Below the pieces are notes generated by a model. It made no database searches, was not told where the DNA came from, and worked only from the letters and a program-made list of their open reading frames with translations. Shown in pieces: positions 25,964 to 35,541 of a DNA stretch of 64,000 bases. This DNA comes from Chloracidobacterium sp. Lineage in GTDB: Bacteria > Acidobacteriota > Blastocatellia > Pyrinomonadales > Pyrinomonadaceae. The translations under genes were made by a program, and so were the position numbers. Positions within the stretch are counted from its first letter, which is position 1; each line of letters opens with the position of its first letter. The stretch is taken from NCBI GenBank assembly GCA_015075585.1, contig JABTUB010000001.1, positions 1,226,501-1,290,500 on the forward strand. Direction: 5' to 3'.

Positions 25964-27448
25964 ATGGGAAAGTACTTTATGGGTGAACAAAGCGCGGCAA
26001 GGATCGGTGGGGATGACTACCAGCACTTATATAGTTGGTACGCGATGTTGCAACTGCTTGACGATAGCGGCGACTTCGATCACGTATATGTCGAGCACCC
26101 GAAGGCCGGCTCGGCGGACGACATCACGATGCACCCTAAACCAGGTCGGAAGATCGCCGCGAGATATTACCAAGTGAAGTGGCATCGGACGACATCGGGA
26201 CAGTACGATTTCGATTACTTTTTGCAGGTCAAAAAGCCGAGTGTTACATCCTTGCTCCAAAAGCTCTTCGAAAGCTGGAAACAATTGAAAGACGATAGTT
26301 CGGCCGAGATCTGGCTGGTGAGTAATTGGCCCGCCGCGACGGATTTCGGTGAATGCATACGTGAAAGTTATGAGCTTGATGAATCATTTCATTCCAAGGG
26401 CCCACATTCAAAATTGGGCAAGGCCAGGAAGCGATGGTGCGAAAGTCTAAATGGCGATGATCGAGAGGTAGCTGAGTTTTGTCGGGCCTTACGGCTCAGA
26501 TTGGGCTTTGGAAATACGAACGATCTCGCTGAGAGCGTAGACGATCGGATGTCGCGTTACGGACTCAAAAGCGGAGACGGGCCGCGAAAAATCGTGCTAG
26601 GTTCCATTCGGGAAATCATCAAAACGGGTGGATCAAAGAAGAAAGTTACCCGTGAATCGCTTCGTAAATTCATTTCTGAAAACGACTTGTGGGCACAGGC
26701 GGTTGATAACCCTAAAGTCAGCCTGACAATTCACGGCTGGACGAAGGAACTGTTCGATCCAGTGCCTACGGTTGAGATCGACTGGACTGGTTATATTGAT
26801 CGTCCGACTCGACGCGTTCCGAGCCAGGCGGAATGGGAATGCTCACTTCTTCCCGAGTTACAAAAAGCTAAAAAGGTTTTTCAAAACGTCCCTGAGGGTC
26901 GCTATATCGATTTCCGCGGAAAGCTGCCTTTGACAACGGTCTTGGCTGTCGGCGCTGAGTTTCCTGATGTAGGGGGCTTTTCGTTCCGGACGCAACAGCC
27001 GACGGGAACGGAAACCAATTTATGGCGATCGGACACTCCGCCTACTCAAGCAAGGTTTAGATATGAGGCACTAGTCGGGAGTGATCAAGGCGAAGACATT
27101 GCACTTTTTCTATCAATTTCTGGCGATGGCCGCGCCGATGCAGAGAATTTTCTCGATGAGAATCGCGGCACGACATCCGGTCTAATCTACGCAGAGCCCG
27201 ACAGCGGTCCCGGACAGGCGGCTATTAGAACTGCGGGAGATGCCGTCGCGCTAGCCGACCATGCTAAGCAGTTGATTCGTGAATCACGAACAAAATATCG
27301 CGCAAAGCGTGTTCATCTAGTCCTGTTTGCTCCAGCCTCATTTGGTTTATTCCTTGGCCAAAAGCTGAATGCGGTTGGCAGGATCGTTACGTATGAAAGG
27401 ACTGCCGACGGAGGCTACCAAGAATCTGTGACAATCGCTACGGGATAA
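25964..27448 (+). CDS. cap4: Cap4 effector: DUF4297 nuclease fused to SAVED domain
   Basis: A protein of about 494 residues. The N-terminal part is a DUF4297 PD-(D/E)xK nuclease: GGDDYQHLYSW at the start, then SADDIT and YYQVKWH giving the D...QxK site. The C-terminal part (from ~residue 300) is a SAVED domain, with a typical ending VHLVLFAPASFGLFLGQKLN. SAVED binds the CD-NTase product and triggers non-specific dsDNA cleavage. Start at 25964 or at the in-frame ATG 25979; the longer frame upstream overlaps the CD-NTase and is not needed. Confidence 0.9.
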   Translation: MGKYFMGEQSAARIGGDDYQHLYSWYAMLQLLDDSGDFDHVYVEHPKAGSADDITMHPKPGRKIAARYYQVKWHRTTSGQYDFDYFLQVKKPSVTSLLQKLFESWKQLKDDSSAEIWLVSNWPAATDFGECIRESYELDESFHSKGPHSKLGKARKRWCESLNGDDREVAEFCRALRLRLGFGNTNDLAESVDDRMSRYGLKSGDGPRKIVLGSIREIIKTGGSKKKVTRESLRKFISENDLWAQAVDNPKVSLTIHGWTKELFDPVPTVEIDWTGYIDRPTRRVPSQAEWECSLLPELQKAKKVFQNVPEGRYIDFRGKLPLTTVLAVGAEFPDVGGFSFRTQQPTGTETNLWRSDTPPTQARFRYEALVGSDQGEDIALFLSISGDGRADAENFLDENRGTTSGLIYAEPDSGPGQAAIRTAGDAVALADHAKQLIRESRTKYRAKRVHLVLFAPASFGLFLGQKLNAVGRIVTYERTADGGYQESVTIATG

Positions 27449-27818
27449 AGTCGCATCGGCCAAGAAGGTTGACCACTGCCATTGCTTATTGCGGTCCCGA
27501 TTCGTTCGGTTTGGATGGCAGACATTTGCTTCTTTCCGTCTACAGGGTTTCTCTGCGGGTAGACTTTCGGACGCGAAGATCAGTCCAGAAGTGTAGGAGA
27601 AATCCGCTATCTCTGGTGCAATCGCAAGCATACAGACGTAGCCCGTCCAGCCATCGCAAATTCGACCTAATGCGTAACTCGCAGGCGCTTGGACACAACT
27701 TTAGATTTTCAGCTAATGCTTCTAAAATCTTTCTATAGGCTGGCGAGAATTTAACATTTCAAGCACCGAAGTTTCCGCTGATCCGTTTCTTCTGAAAGGA
27801 GAAGCCAGTTTCATACCA
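27449..27818. other. Intergenic region, no gene recognised
   Basis: A 370-base stretch between Cap4 and the DUF2779 gene. Short frames on both strands have no start signals or recognisable residues. A GAAAGGAG sequence near 27795-27802 is somewhat far (about 17 bases) from the next ATG. Confidence 0.5.
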
Positions 27819-29792
27819 ATGCGATACTTCACCAAATCAAAATTCAAGTTGGCGACGGAGTGTCCAACCAAGCTTTTCTATACGGGCAAAGCTGAGTACG
27901 CCAATGCAAAGATCGAGGATTCTTTTCTGCAGAATCTGGCCGAAGGCGGATTTCAGGTTGGGGCTCTTGCTCGATGTTATTTTCCTGACGGAATTCTGAT
28001 CGAAACGCCGAATGACGAGGCAGCCGCAACCGCGACAGAACAATATCTGAAAGCTGACAATGTCACATTGTTTGAGGCCGTTTTCAAATTCGAAAACTTC
28101 CTGGTGCGGTGCGATGTAATTGTCAAAGACGGCAATCAGCTCGATTTATTTGAGGTAAAGGCAAAATCCTGTGGCTTCACTGAAGAGAGCGGCATGCTTA
28201 CCCAAAAGGGAACGATCAGTAGCGATTGGAGGAAGTATATCGAGGATGTTGCGTTCCAAAAACACGTTATCTCACTGGCCCGAACCGATTTTTCGGTTAG
28301 AGCACATCTGATGCTTGTCGACAAAACGTCGATAGCACCGACTGACGGGCTGAATCAGAAATTTCGCCTTGTTCGGGAAGAAGGAAAGCGCCGCGTCCAA
28401 ATCGCCGATACTCTTACCAAAGCTGATCTGACGCCCCAAATCCTTCGGGCAATAAACGTTGACGAGACTTGCGAGAAGTATTTTGCCGAACTGATTGACG
28501 ATTACAGGTTTGATGACTACTGCGCAATGCTGGCGGATAGTTACAGCCGCGACGAAAAAATTATTAGTGAGCCGCGGAGCGTATGCAAAGATTGTGAGTT
28601 TCGTCTTGCTAACGACGAAGCTGGCGGAAAACTTCGAAGCGGTTTTCGTGAGTGCTGGAGCCACACGCTCGGTTGGACGGATGCGGATTTTGAAGAGTCG
28701 ACAGTTCTTGACGTTTGGGATTTGCGGTCCAAAGACAAATTTATGTCAGATCGCAGAATAAAATTTTCTGACCTAACAGAGGATGACATAAAACCAAAAT
28801 CAGACGGTAAGCCGGGCATCGCGCGGACCGAGCGGCAATGGATGCAGATCGATCTCGGTCAGCGACGCGTCGTAGAGCCATTCTATGACCGCCAGAATCT
28901 GGAGCGCGAGATCGAGTCTTGGACGTTTCCGCTGCACTTTATAGATTTTGAAACCTCAATGCCAGCGATTCCCTTCAAGGAAGGGCGCCGACCATATGAA
29001 GGAGTTCTTTTCCAGTTCTCCCATCACATCGTCGGTGAAAATGGAGATGTTGAACACGCTGGCGAATTCATCTCGATCGAACCAGGAACATTTCCAAATT
29101 ATGATTGTGTCCGCGAACTGATGCGACAACTTGCAGATGACGATGGCACGGTTTTCCGATACGCGGCCCATGAAAATTCATATCTTTGCGCGATTCGTGA
29201 ACAGCTGCTTCGGGATCCTATAGACATTCCGGATCGCGCGGAACTCGTAGCATTTATCGAATCCATTGCTAACCCACGAAAAGACAAGGATGAAGCCTGG
29301 ACGACTTCTCGTCCGATGATTGATCTTCTTGAACTCGTAAAGCGATATCATTACGATCCGGCAACGAACGGCTCGAATTCCTTGAAGTTTGTGCTCCCAG
29401 CTACGCTAAATAGTTCCGAGTTTCTAAAGGCGAAGTACTGCCAACCCGTTTATGGAGCAGAGGGTGGAATTCCGAGTAGAAATTTCACCAATCAGGCTTG
29501 GGTCGTCGAAAAAGATGGCCGCGTTATTGATCCTTACAAACTTTTACCATTGATGTTCGCCGATGAATCGGAAAATGATTACGCTGCGATCATGGAGATG
29601 GACAAGATAAAAGATGGCGGGGCCGCGATGACGGCATATTGCAAGCTCCAATTCGAAAATTTGCCTTCGGAAGCTCGCAACCAAATGAAAGCCGCCCTAT
29701 TAAAATACTGTGAACTTGATACGCTCGCAATGGTAATGATTTACGAGGCCTGGATGGCGGAGATAACGCTGAAACCGACTAACTCGGGTTGA
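27819..29792 (+). CDS. DUF2779 protein: Cas4-like nuclease plus DEDD exonuclease-like domain
   Basis: A 657-residue protein. The N-terminal third resembles Cas4/RecB-type nucleases: CPTKLFY at the start, LDLFEVKAKS with the ExK motif, and cysteines in VCKDCEF...RECW that could bind an iron-sulphur cluster. The second half (DUF2779) resembles an RNase H-fold exonuclease: D376 and E378 in FIDFET, a central acidic segment and YCELD near residue 634. It stands alone on the plus strand, converging with the helicase gene. Function is unknown; nuclease activity in defence is inferred. Confidence 0.8.
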   Translation: MRYFTKSKFKLATECPTKLFYTGKAEYANAKIEDSFLQNLAEGGFQVGALARCYFPDGILIETPNDEAAATATEQYLKADNVTLFEAVFKFENFLVRCDVIVKDGNQLDLFEVKAKSCGFTEESGMLTQKGTISSDWRKYIEDVAFQKHVISLARTDFSVRAHLMLVDKTSIAPTDGLNQKFRLVREEGKRRVQIADTLTKADLTPQILRAINVDETCEKYFAELIDDYRFDDYCAMLADSYSRDEKIISEPRSVCKDCEFRLANDEAGGKLRSGFRECWSHTLGWTDADFEESTVLDVWDLRSKDKFMSDRRIKFSDLTEDDIKPKSDGKPGIARTERQWMQIDLGQRRVVEPFYDRQNLEREIESWTFPLHFIDFETSMPAIPFKEGRRPYEGVLFQFSHHIVGENGDVEHAGEFISIEPGTFPNYDCVRELMRQLADDDGTVFRYAAHENSYLCAIREQLLRDPIDIPDRAELVAFIESIANPRKDKDEAWTTSRPMIDLLELVKRYHYDPATNGSNSLKFVLPATLNSSEFLKAKYCQPVYGAEGGIPSRNFTNQAWVVEKDGRVIDPYKLLPLMFADESENDYAAIMEMDKIKDGGAAMTAYCKLQFENLPSEARNQMKAALLKYCELDTLAMVMIYEAWMAEITLKPTNSG

Positions 29793-29806
29793 GGAATTTA
29801 ATGTTG

Positions 29807-31933
29807 TTAACAGTTCTCTACAAACTTGCATGAATCGATAAATTTGATGGCTGCATTAAAGTCATAGTATTTTCGCTTTAGCAGTTCTACTTGAAATTTT
29901 CTCGGCAGTAGTGATCCCCACTTTGAGAAACTTAGTATTTGAGGACGTTTGTCAATTAGATCAGAAAGGTGTTCATCTATGTCCTGCAAGGCTGATTGCA
30001 AAGCAGGCCATTTCGCCCGCAGCTGGGTCGCAGATGTTTCAATCTCAAACGAGCTCGATGGAGTATTGAGCTTACATTCGAATCCCGCCAAATCCAGTAA
30101 AAGATAAATCGTATTATTTATCTTGGTGCCCGCGAACGTGAATAGTTCGACAGAGCCATCCTTTATCCGCATCGGTCTTTCAGTTTGAAAGTCTTGGATG
30201 TTAAACGGTGCAAATTCTTTTCGTAACTTTCCTAATTCCATGACGCTTGCTTTGTTAAGAACATTAAAGACTTCCTTCGAGTAAAGTAGTTCCAACATTT
30301 TTTGTCTGACGCTACCATGAACACTAGCAGCAGTACCTGAAAACGATGGCTTTTTCCCGTCTAACGCTTTGATAACATGGATCCTTTTGGCATCGAAATC
30401 TACATGGATGATTTTCCATATTCGGGCTGCTAACAGTAGATTCTCTCCTTCAACTATTTGCGGGGAAAACGGGATATCTCCTATGGGACTTCCAGAGCTA
30501 AGAACTTTGAAAGTATCCTCAGTTGTAAAAACGCTGTAAAAATTACGACTGTTAACAACCTTTTCCCCTTCAATGCCTATGATTATTTCCTTGCGTAATT
30601 TCTCGAAGAGATCACATTCAGTTAGGTGATCAATAATTTCTTCAATATCCGAAATAGAAAGGTCTTCGAATGCGCAATTTTGCTTTAACTGATTAACAAG
30701 TAATTCTATTTCGATACCTGAAGATCCCTTTGTGATAGAAAGCGCCTGGTGAACGAGAATGTCCAATGGACGCGAATTGGTTTCCGGAGGTTCAATGAAT
30801 CCATCCTGGTACAACGCCCAACAAGCCAAAGATTGTAAAAAACTCCATGGTTTTGTTGCGTATAAGATCAATCTGCTCTTTTCACTATTGCGTCTTCCAC
30901 TCCTTCCAAGCCTTTGAATCAAAGAAGAAATACTATTTGTAGCGTCGATTTGGACGACTTCATCTACCGTACCGATATCAATGCCCAGTTCAAGAGTAGA
31001 TGTACACGCAATCGCGAAATTCTGTCCTCGATTATTCTTCGCGAAAAATTCGACATACTCGCGAACGTCCTTATCGACGGAGGAGTGATGAGAAAAGTAG
31101 TTTGAATGGCCTTGAACACGGTCGGAAATCTTTTTCAGTTTTACCGAGACCTCTTCAACTCGACCACGGCTGTTTGGGAAAATTAATGCTTTATTATTTT
31201 CCGTTTCAAGATAAAGATCTTTCACTAGATCCAGAGGAAGTTCACTATCCGACCCTTCAAAATATCGGAATTGAGCTTCGACCTCCTTCGCACTCCGATC
31301 CAGCAATACTTTCGTTCCCGTCTCGCTACCGGTGAATCTCTTTGCCTCAACATAATCACCAATAGTCGCGGACAAGCCAATTATCCGAAAGGGGGGCGAG
31401 GGGGGATTCCGAAGCCGTGAAATTATCGATTTTAATTGCGTACCTCTATCAGTTCCGATAAATGAATGTATCTCGTCGATAACAACAAATTTTAGATTTC
31501 CAAAGAGGTGCTTCACGTTGAATGGCTTATTAACGAGCATGGCCTCCAGAGATTCCGGGGTGATTAGTACGATTCCTTGAGGCCGCTTGATCAATCTTGT
31601 CTTGGCCGACTGGTTTGCTTCTCCATGCCACTTTGTAACTGGTACATCGAGGTATTTGCACAATTCTTCAACCCGAACAAACTGATCGTTTATTAGCGCC
31701 TTTAATGGCGAAATATAAAGGACCTGGACTCCAGCATGATCAAAATCCGTTTGGGAAAGAATTGGGAGAAAGGCTGCTTCAGTTTTGCCCGACGCCGTTC
31801 TCGATGCCAATATATAATTGTCGTTCGTTGATAGGATTTTGGATATTGCGGCGTGCTGAATGGGACGAAGTTCCTCCCACCGCTGATCGCGAATGTATCT
31901 ACGGATTGGTTCTGAGAGCAATTCAAATGACAT
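29807..31933 (-). CDS. Lhr-like DEAD/DEAH-box helicase
   Basis: A 708-residue SF2 helicase. SRTASGKTEAA is Walker A, VIDEIHSF the DEIH box, LSATIGD motif III and QRLGRSGR motif VI. The C-terminal half carries an Lhr-type extension. It is the last gene of a three-gene minus-strand operon and its start overlaps the ATPase stop. BREX and related systems have comparable helicase plus DUF2791 ATPase pairs, suggesting that these two act together on DNA. Confidence 0.85.
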   Translation of the reverse strand: MSFELLSEPIRRYIRDQRWEELRPIQHAAISKILSTNDNYILASRTASGKTEAAFLPILSQTDFDHAGVQVLYISPLKALINDQFVRVEELCKYLDVPVTKWHGEANQSAKTRLIKRPQGIVLITPESLEAMLVNKPFNVKHLFGNLKFVVIDEIHSFIGTDRGTQLKSIISRLRNPPSPPFRIIGLSATIGDYVEAKRFTGSETGTKVLLDRSAKEVEAQFRYFEGSDSELPLDLVKDLYLETENNKALIFPNSRGRVEEVSVKLKKISDRVQGHSNYFSHHSSVDKDVREYVEFFAKNNRGQNFAIACTSTLELGIDIGTVDEVVQIDATNSISSLIQRLGRSGRRNSEKSRLILYATKPWSFLQSLACWALYQDGFIEPPETNSRPLDILVHQALSITKGSSGIEIELLVNQLKQNCAFEDLSISDIEEIIDHLTECDLFEKLRKEIIIGIEGEKVVNSRNFYSVFTTEDTFKVLSSGSPIGDIPFSPQIVEGENLLLAARIWKIIHVDFDAKRIHVIKALDGKKPSFSGTAASVHGSVRQKMLELLYSKEVFNVLNKASVMELGKLRKEFAPFNIQDFQTERPMRIKDGSVELFTFAGTKINNTIYLLLDLAGFECKLNTPSSSFEIETSATQLRAKWPALQSALQDIDEHLSDLIDKRPQILSFSKWGSLLPRKFQVELLKRKYYDFNAAIKFIDSCKFVENC

Positions 31934-33246
31934 TAGAGTTCTTCAATGCGATCCAGAGGATTCTCATCCGGCCTTTCGTCCGAAATTTCGATATCACGAA
32001 ACAGTATCTTCTTGTCAACATTGGGATTTTGCCTGAGGATGCTCAATATGTTTAAGAAATCCCGAATAACCTCGCGCGGAGTAAGGAACTCGGCGGCGCC
32101 TGGTTTATTGAAGATTTCTTCCATGAAGTAGCGAATGTCTTCATCACTGACGTCAATTGCTATTTGGTAGTTGAAATCGAATATTGCTTTTAGATTTTTG
32201 AGGAGGACAAAAATCTCATTGTGGTCCAATGGGAACAAGCGTATTACAGGCTGCGCAAAATCTCTTACCTCGGCGGTTTCAAATTTATTGGTTTCCAGTC
32301 TCGTTCTCAATGCATCGTAGCTAAATAGTCCTCGACGCGGGTTTTCGAGCGTCTCCCTTGTTCCAGCAAAGTTAAAGAACAAATTGTTTACTTTTCCCTG
32401 AAAACAATCGTTGTAGATAGACAAAATCTTTTCATAATTTTTCTCCCTCATCGCTGCTGTGGAAATCTTATAGAGGTTAATAACCTCATCGAGGTTGATC
32501 ATAAATCCGCTATAGCCCATATTCACAAAAAGTTTGCAGAAATTTTTGAGCATGTCATAAAAATTAGTGTCATTTATGACTTCCCGAACACCTAGATCTT
32601 GTCGAGCTTCGGTTTTTGTGTGGTATTCGCCTTTCAACCATTTCAGAGAATTTCGCCTTAGGCTATCGTCACCATTTATAAATCCCTCATAATATTTCAT
32701 TACCACCATTCCAAAATCGAACCCGCCGACATCGGTCAGTTCGTTTATGGTTTTCATGATATTTGTTTGAATTAGACCGACATATCGTTCTTCTCGTATA
32801 TCCGCTAACGAAATACTGTTTTCTTCGGCTGTTTTAACTACGACTTGCTCAATCCATTTCTCCATTAAGGTCGGCAACGCACCACCCTCGGGTTTCGTCT
32901 GAATCGAAATGTTATTCATTATCGCCGAGTAAAGGGCCAGAGCCCGGCCGTCATTGGAATAGAGACGATTCTCCGGCGTAAAGTCAGCACTCGACACAAC
33001 AAATTTCTGCTTCATCGCAATTACGTTTAAAACGTGAAGCATGAATGATTTTCCCGAACCGTAGTCGCCAATCCAAAACTTGACCAAACTCTGGCCATCC
33101 CGAGCCTCTTCCAACGCTTTCACAGCCGCCGCAATCTCCTCGGAGCGCCCTACGGTAATATGCTGAACACCTGTCTTGGGAACAACGCCACCAATTAACG
33201 AATTGATGATAGAAGTCGCTTCTTTCGGTTTAATATTCTCGATCAT
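31933..33246 (-). CDS. DUF2791/BrxD-like P-loop ATPase
   Basis: A 437-residue ATPase with an N-terminal IKPKEATSIINSL segment and the VGR.EE motif typical of DUF2791 proteins. Walker A is GDYGSGKS (about residues 59-66), Walker B INLDEVINL (about 250-258); the GTRE block corresponds to sensor 1. Related proteins act as BrxD or as partners of TerB-type proteins in defence clusters. Overlaps with both neighbours (1 and 4 bases) show a single operon with fixed stoichiometry. Confidence 0.85.
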   Translation of the reverse strand: MIENIKPKEATSIINSLIGGVVPKTGVQHITVGRSEEIAAAVKALEEARDGQSLVKFWIGDYGSGKSFMLHVLNVIAMKQKFVVSSADFTPENRLYSNDGRALALYSAIMNNISIQTKPEGGALPTLMEKWIEQVVVKTAEENSISLADIREERYVGLIQTNIMKTINELTDVGGFDFGMVVMKYYEGFINGDDSLRRNSLKWLKGEYHTKTEARQDLGVREVINDTNFYDMLKNFCKLFVNMGYSGFMINLDEVINLYKISTAAMREKNYEKILSIYNDCFQGKVNNLFFNFAGTRETLENPRRGLFSYDALRTRLETNKFETAEVRDFAQPVIRLFPLDHNEIFVLLKNLKAIFDFNYQIAIDVSDEDIRYFMEEIFNKPGAAEFLTPREVIRDFLNILSILRQNPNVDKKILFRDIEISDERPDENPLDRIEEL

Positions 33247-35330
33247 ACGTTGATAATCCGTTTGAAATATTCAGGGTTTACAATATAGTTTTCGTCTTCT
33301 TCCTCGATGAGAACATCATCAAGAATTTCATAACAAGCATCGTTGACGCTTTCGATCAACTGATTCTTAAATAGGCCGTGGAGCCTCGCAAAACTTTCCG
33401 CATCATGTTGCTGGAGGCTAAAACTGCCTTTTGCAAAGAGAAGCAATAGTTCTATTTGATTTGAATTCAACACCACATCGCTGGCCAGTTCAGCAACCGG
33501 AGTTGTTGAGCTTTTTTGAGCGATCTCTATCCGCACCTCTTCACTGCTTATTTCCTCCGAGATGATTGAGTTCTGACCGTCGTCAAATTCATCCTGCAAA
33601 TACTCATTCAGCAGTCCAACCGTACTACTGTGTTTACTATGGGCGTCTCGTATAGCGCCGGAATCTAGCTTTATTTCCTTTCGTCTTGTGAGATAAATCT
33701 GCGGTATTTCAGAGAGAGCCTTTTCCAAGTCCCGGTTATTGATGAAGTCGCTTACAATTCGCTCGAATTGGTGCAATTGCTCGTTTGTCCTAAAAAGAGT
33801 TTTCTGAATTGTTTTAGTAAGTCTTTTGTTATCAACTTTTATCGAACGGAGATCGTGATAAAGATAATGAAGATACAAGGACAGCGCGGATACTTTGTCA
33901 ATTTTTGAAATATACTTTGAGCCCTCAAAGAATATATTCTCGACTGACGGATTTCGTTGGTTTAGTCTTCCAAGTTCAATTAGATCAGCAACAAATCGTT
34001 CTGTGTGTATTGGCTGGTCGGCAGTCAATTCACTAAATCTAACTTTCCAGCGCGTCGTATTTTGTCCGTTGAGTTCGATCTCCGTACTTTCATCCGGCGG
34101 ACTAATCGTGTTTACTCCAGCTTGAATTATCCCCTTAATCTTCGATACGACTGATTCATCGATTTCTGCTTTTGCTTGCGGAGAATCATAAACATTGGTA
34201 TTGAGCTTCCGTTTATGCCCGTACTTCTCCCGAACCGCATTTTCACAGTGCTTAAAAATGATGGAGTAAATATTGTCGGTAACTGACTGAACTGCCCACT
34301 GATAATTGTAACTGTTGAAGCGATACCGGAAATGTTTCCTCGCGACCAAATCCGCGATCCTTTCAGACTCTTTGTCCAATGTTGTGTGATTTGCTAGGTA
34401 CTCAAGTTTCAGTTTCTCGATTGTCGCGAGATACAGTTTGATTACCTCAACACAACAGTACTCGATGTCGACAAAATTACTTCGAGGATAAGGAAGCTTA
34501 TTTAGTAGCTCAACCTGCTCAAAGTCCAACCCGAGCTTTCTCTTATATTTGCTCCCGAATCGCCAGTACTCTTCCTCCTGTTGCCGTTCACTCAAGCGCC
34601 TAAGACCTTCTGAATCACCGGCGGATGTCATTGTTTCGCGCAACATTTCTCGACTATATGTCCTCGTCGCCGGACAAATTGTCGCAAGTCTTGAAAAGGC
34701 ATCTTCCAGTCTCAGAATGTTCCGATGCGTCTTGTATTGATTTTGAAGATCGAAGAGCAGAATGAAGGCGTAATTGGAATTCCCCTCAATATCAATTAAA
34801 ACGTTGTTCAAAAATGCATTCTTAAAGTATTGGTAAAATGCCTTTTGATTCTTGGAAGCGTAGTCGAGTTCTGAAACACCATAGACATATTCGTGTTCCC
34901 AATATGGAACTCCTGAGGAACATTTATTTAAGATAACTTTCTCTTCCGATTGAGGAATTGAGTAGGAGAGGTTGGTAACATCAATGACCGGGTCGATTGT
35001 GGGATTCACTCGTCCTGTTTCAGGGAGTTCGAGAAGATCGTTTTCACGTATGGAAGGAAATGTGGATTTGTTAAGTGAGGTGCCACATTGTCCACAAAAA
35101 TTAGCATTCCATTTATTAGCAGAGTTACACCTGGCGCAGACGAGCCTGCTAATCAGGCTTTTCCCGCAGTAAGGACAAAAGGCTGTCTCATTTGAGTAGT
35201 ATCTATTACAATTGTCACAGCTTTTCGCGTCCTTCATAGTAAGATTACTTGCCGGCAAAACGGCTTGCCACCTCGCATTGAGAATCAAAAGTATCGAATC
35301 TCCAACTTTGTTTCGGCTTCTTATTCTCAA
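33243..35330 (-). CDS. Zinc-ribbon protein with TerB-C-type C-terminal region
   Basis: A 695-residue protein with a double zinc ribbon at the N-terminus: CDNC/CPYC and CARC/CGQC between residues ~38 and ~83. The large middle part is helical, and the C-terminal ~150 residues resemble TerB-C domains that accompany DUF2791 ATPases and Lhr-like helicases. Its likely role is as the sensor or scaffold of the trio. The ATG at 35330 lies well before the ribbons; an ATG at 35237 just ahead of CDNC is a plausible alternative start. Confidence 0.65.
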   Translation of the reverse strand: MRIRSRNKVGDSILLILNARWQAVLPASNLTMKDAKSCDNCNRYYSNETAFCPYCGKSLISRLVCARCNSANKWNANFCGQCGTSLNKSTFPSIRENDLLELPETGRVNPTIDPVIDVTNLSYSIPQSEEKVILNKCSSGVPYWEHEYVYGVSELDYASKNQKAFYQYFKNAFLNNVLIDIEGNSNYAFILLFDLQNQYKTHRNILRLEDAFSRLATICPATRTYSREMLRETMTSAGDSEGLRRLSERQQEEEYWRFGSKYKRKLGLDFEQVELLNKLPYPRSNFVDIEYCCVEVIKLYLATIEKLKLEYLANHTTLDKESERIADLVARKHFRYRFNSYNYQWAVQSVTDNIYSIIFKHCENAVREKYGHKRKLNTNVYDSPQAKAEIDESVVSKIKGIIQAGVNTISPPDESTEIELNGQNTTRWKVRFSELTADQPIHTERFVADLIELGRLNQRNPSVENIFFEGSKYISKIDKVSALSLYLHYLYHDLRSIKVDNKRLTKTIQKTLFRTNEQLHQFERIVSDFINNRDLEKALSEIPQIYLTRRKEIKLDSGAIRDAHSKHSSTVGLLNEYLQDEFDDGQNSIISEEISSEEVRIEIAQKSSTTPVAELASDVVLNSNQIELLLLFAKGSFSLQQHDAESFARLHGLFKNQLIESVNDACYEILDDVLIEEEDENYIVNPEYFKRIINV

Positions 35331-35541
35331 TGCCTGATGAGATAGGAAGGGCCAAAAACGAAGTAGAGTAGCCTTTTCCGCTGTTTTTCTAGTGGCAGGG
35401 TACCGAGAATAATAATATTATAAACCAAGGCCCTTGTCCTCTGCATTCTGGCAGCCAATTTGAGCGTACATATCTTCCTCGACTCAGGTGGAAAAAGTGG
35501 AATATGCTTGATGCATCTCAGGTACTCCAGGACCAAGACCA

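Noticed and set aside
27469..27738. 89-codon frame between Cap4 and DUF2779
   Set aside because: No ribosome binding site, no recognisable domain, unusual composition with many Arg/Ser, and an overlapping frame on the other strand.
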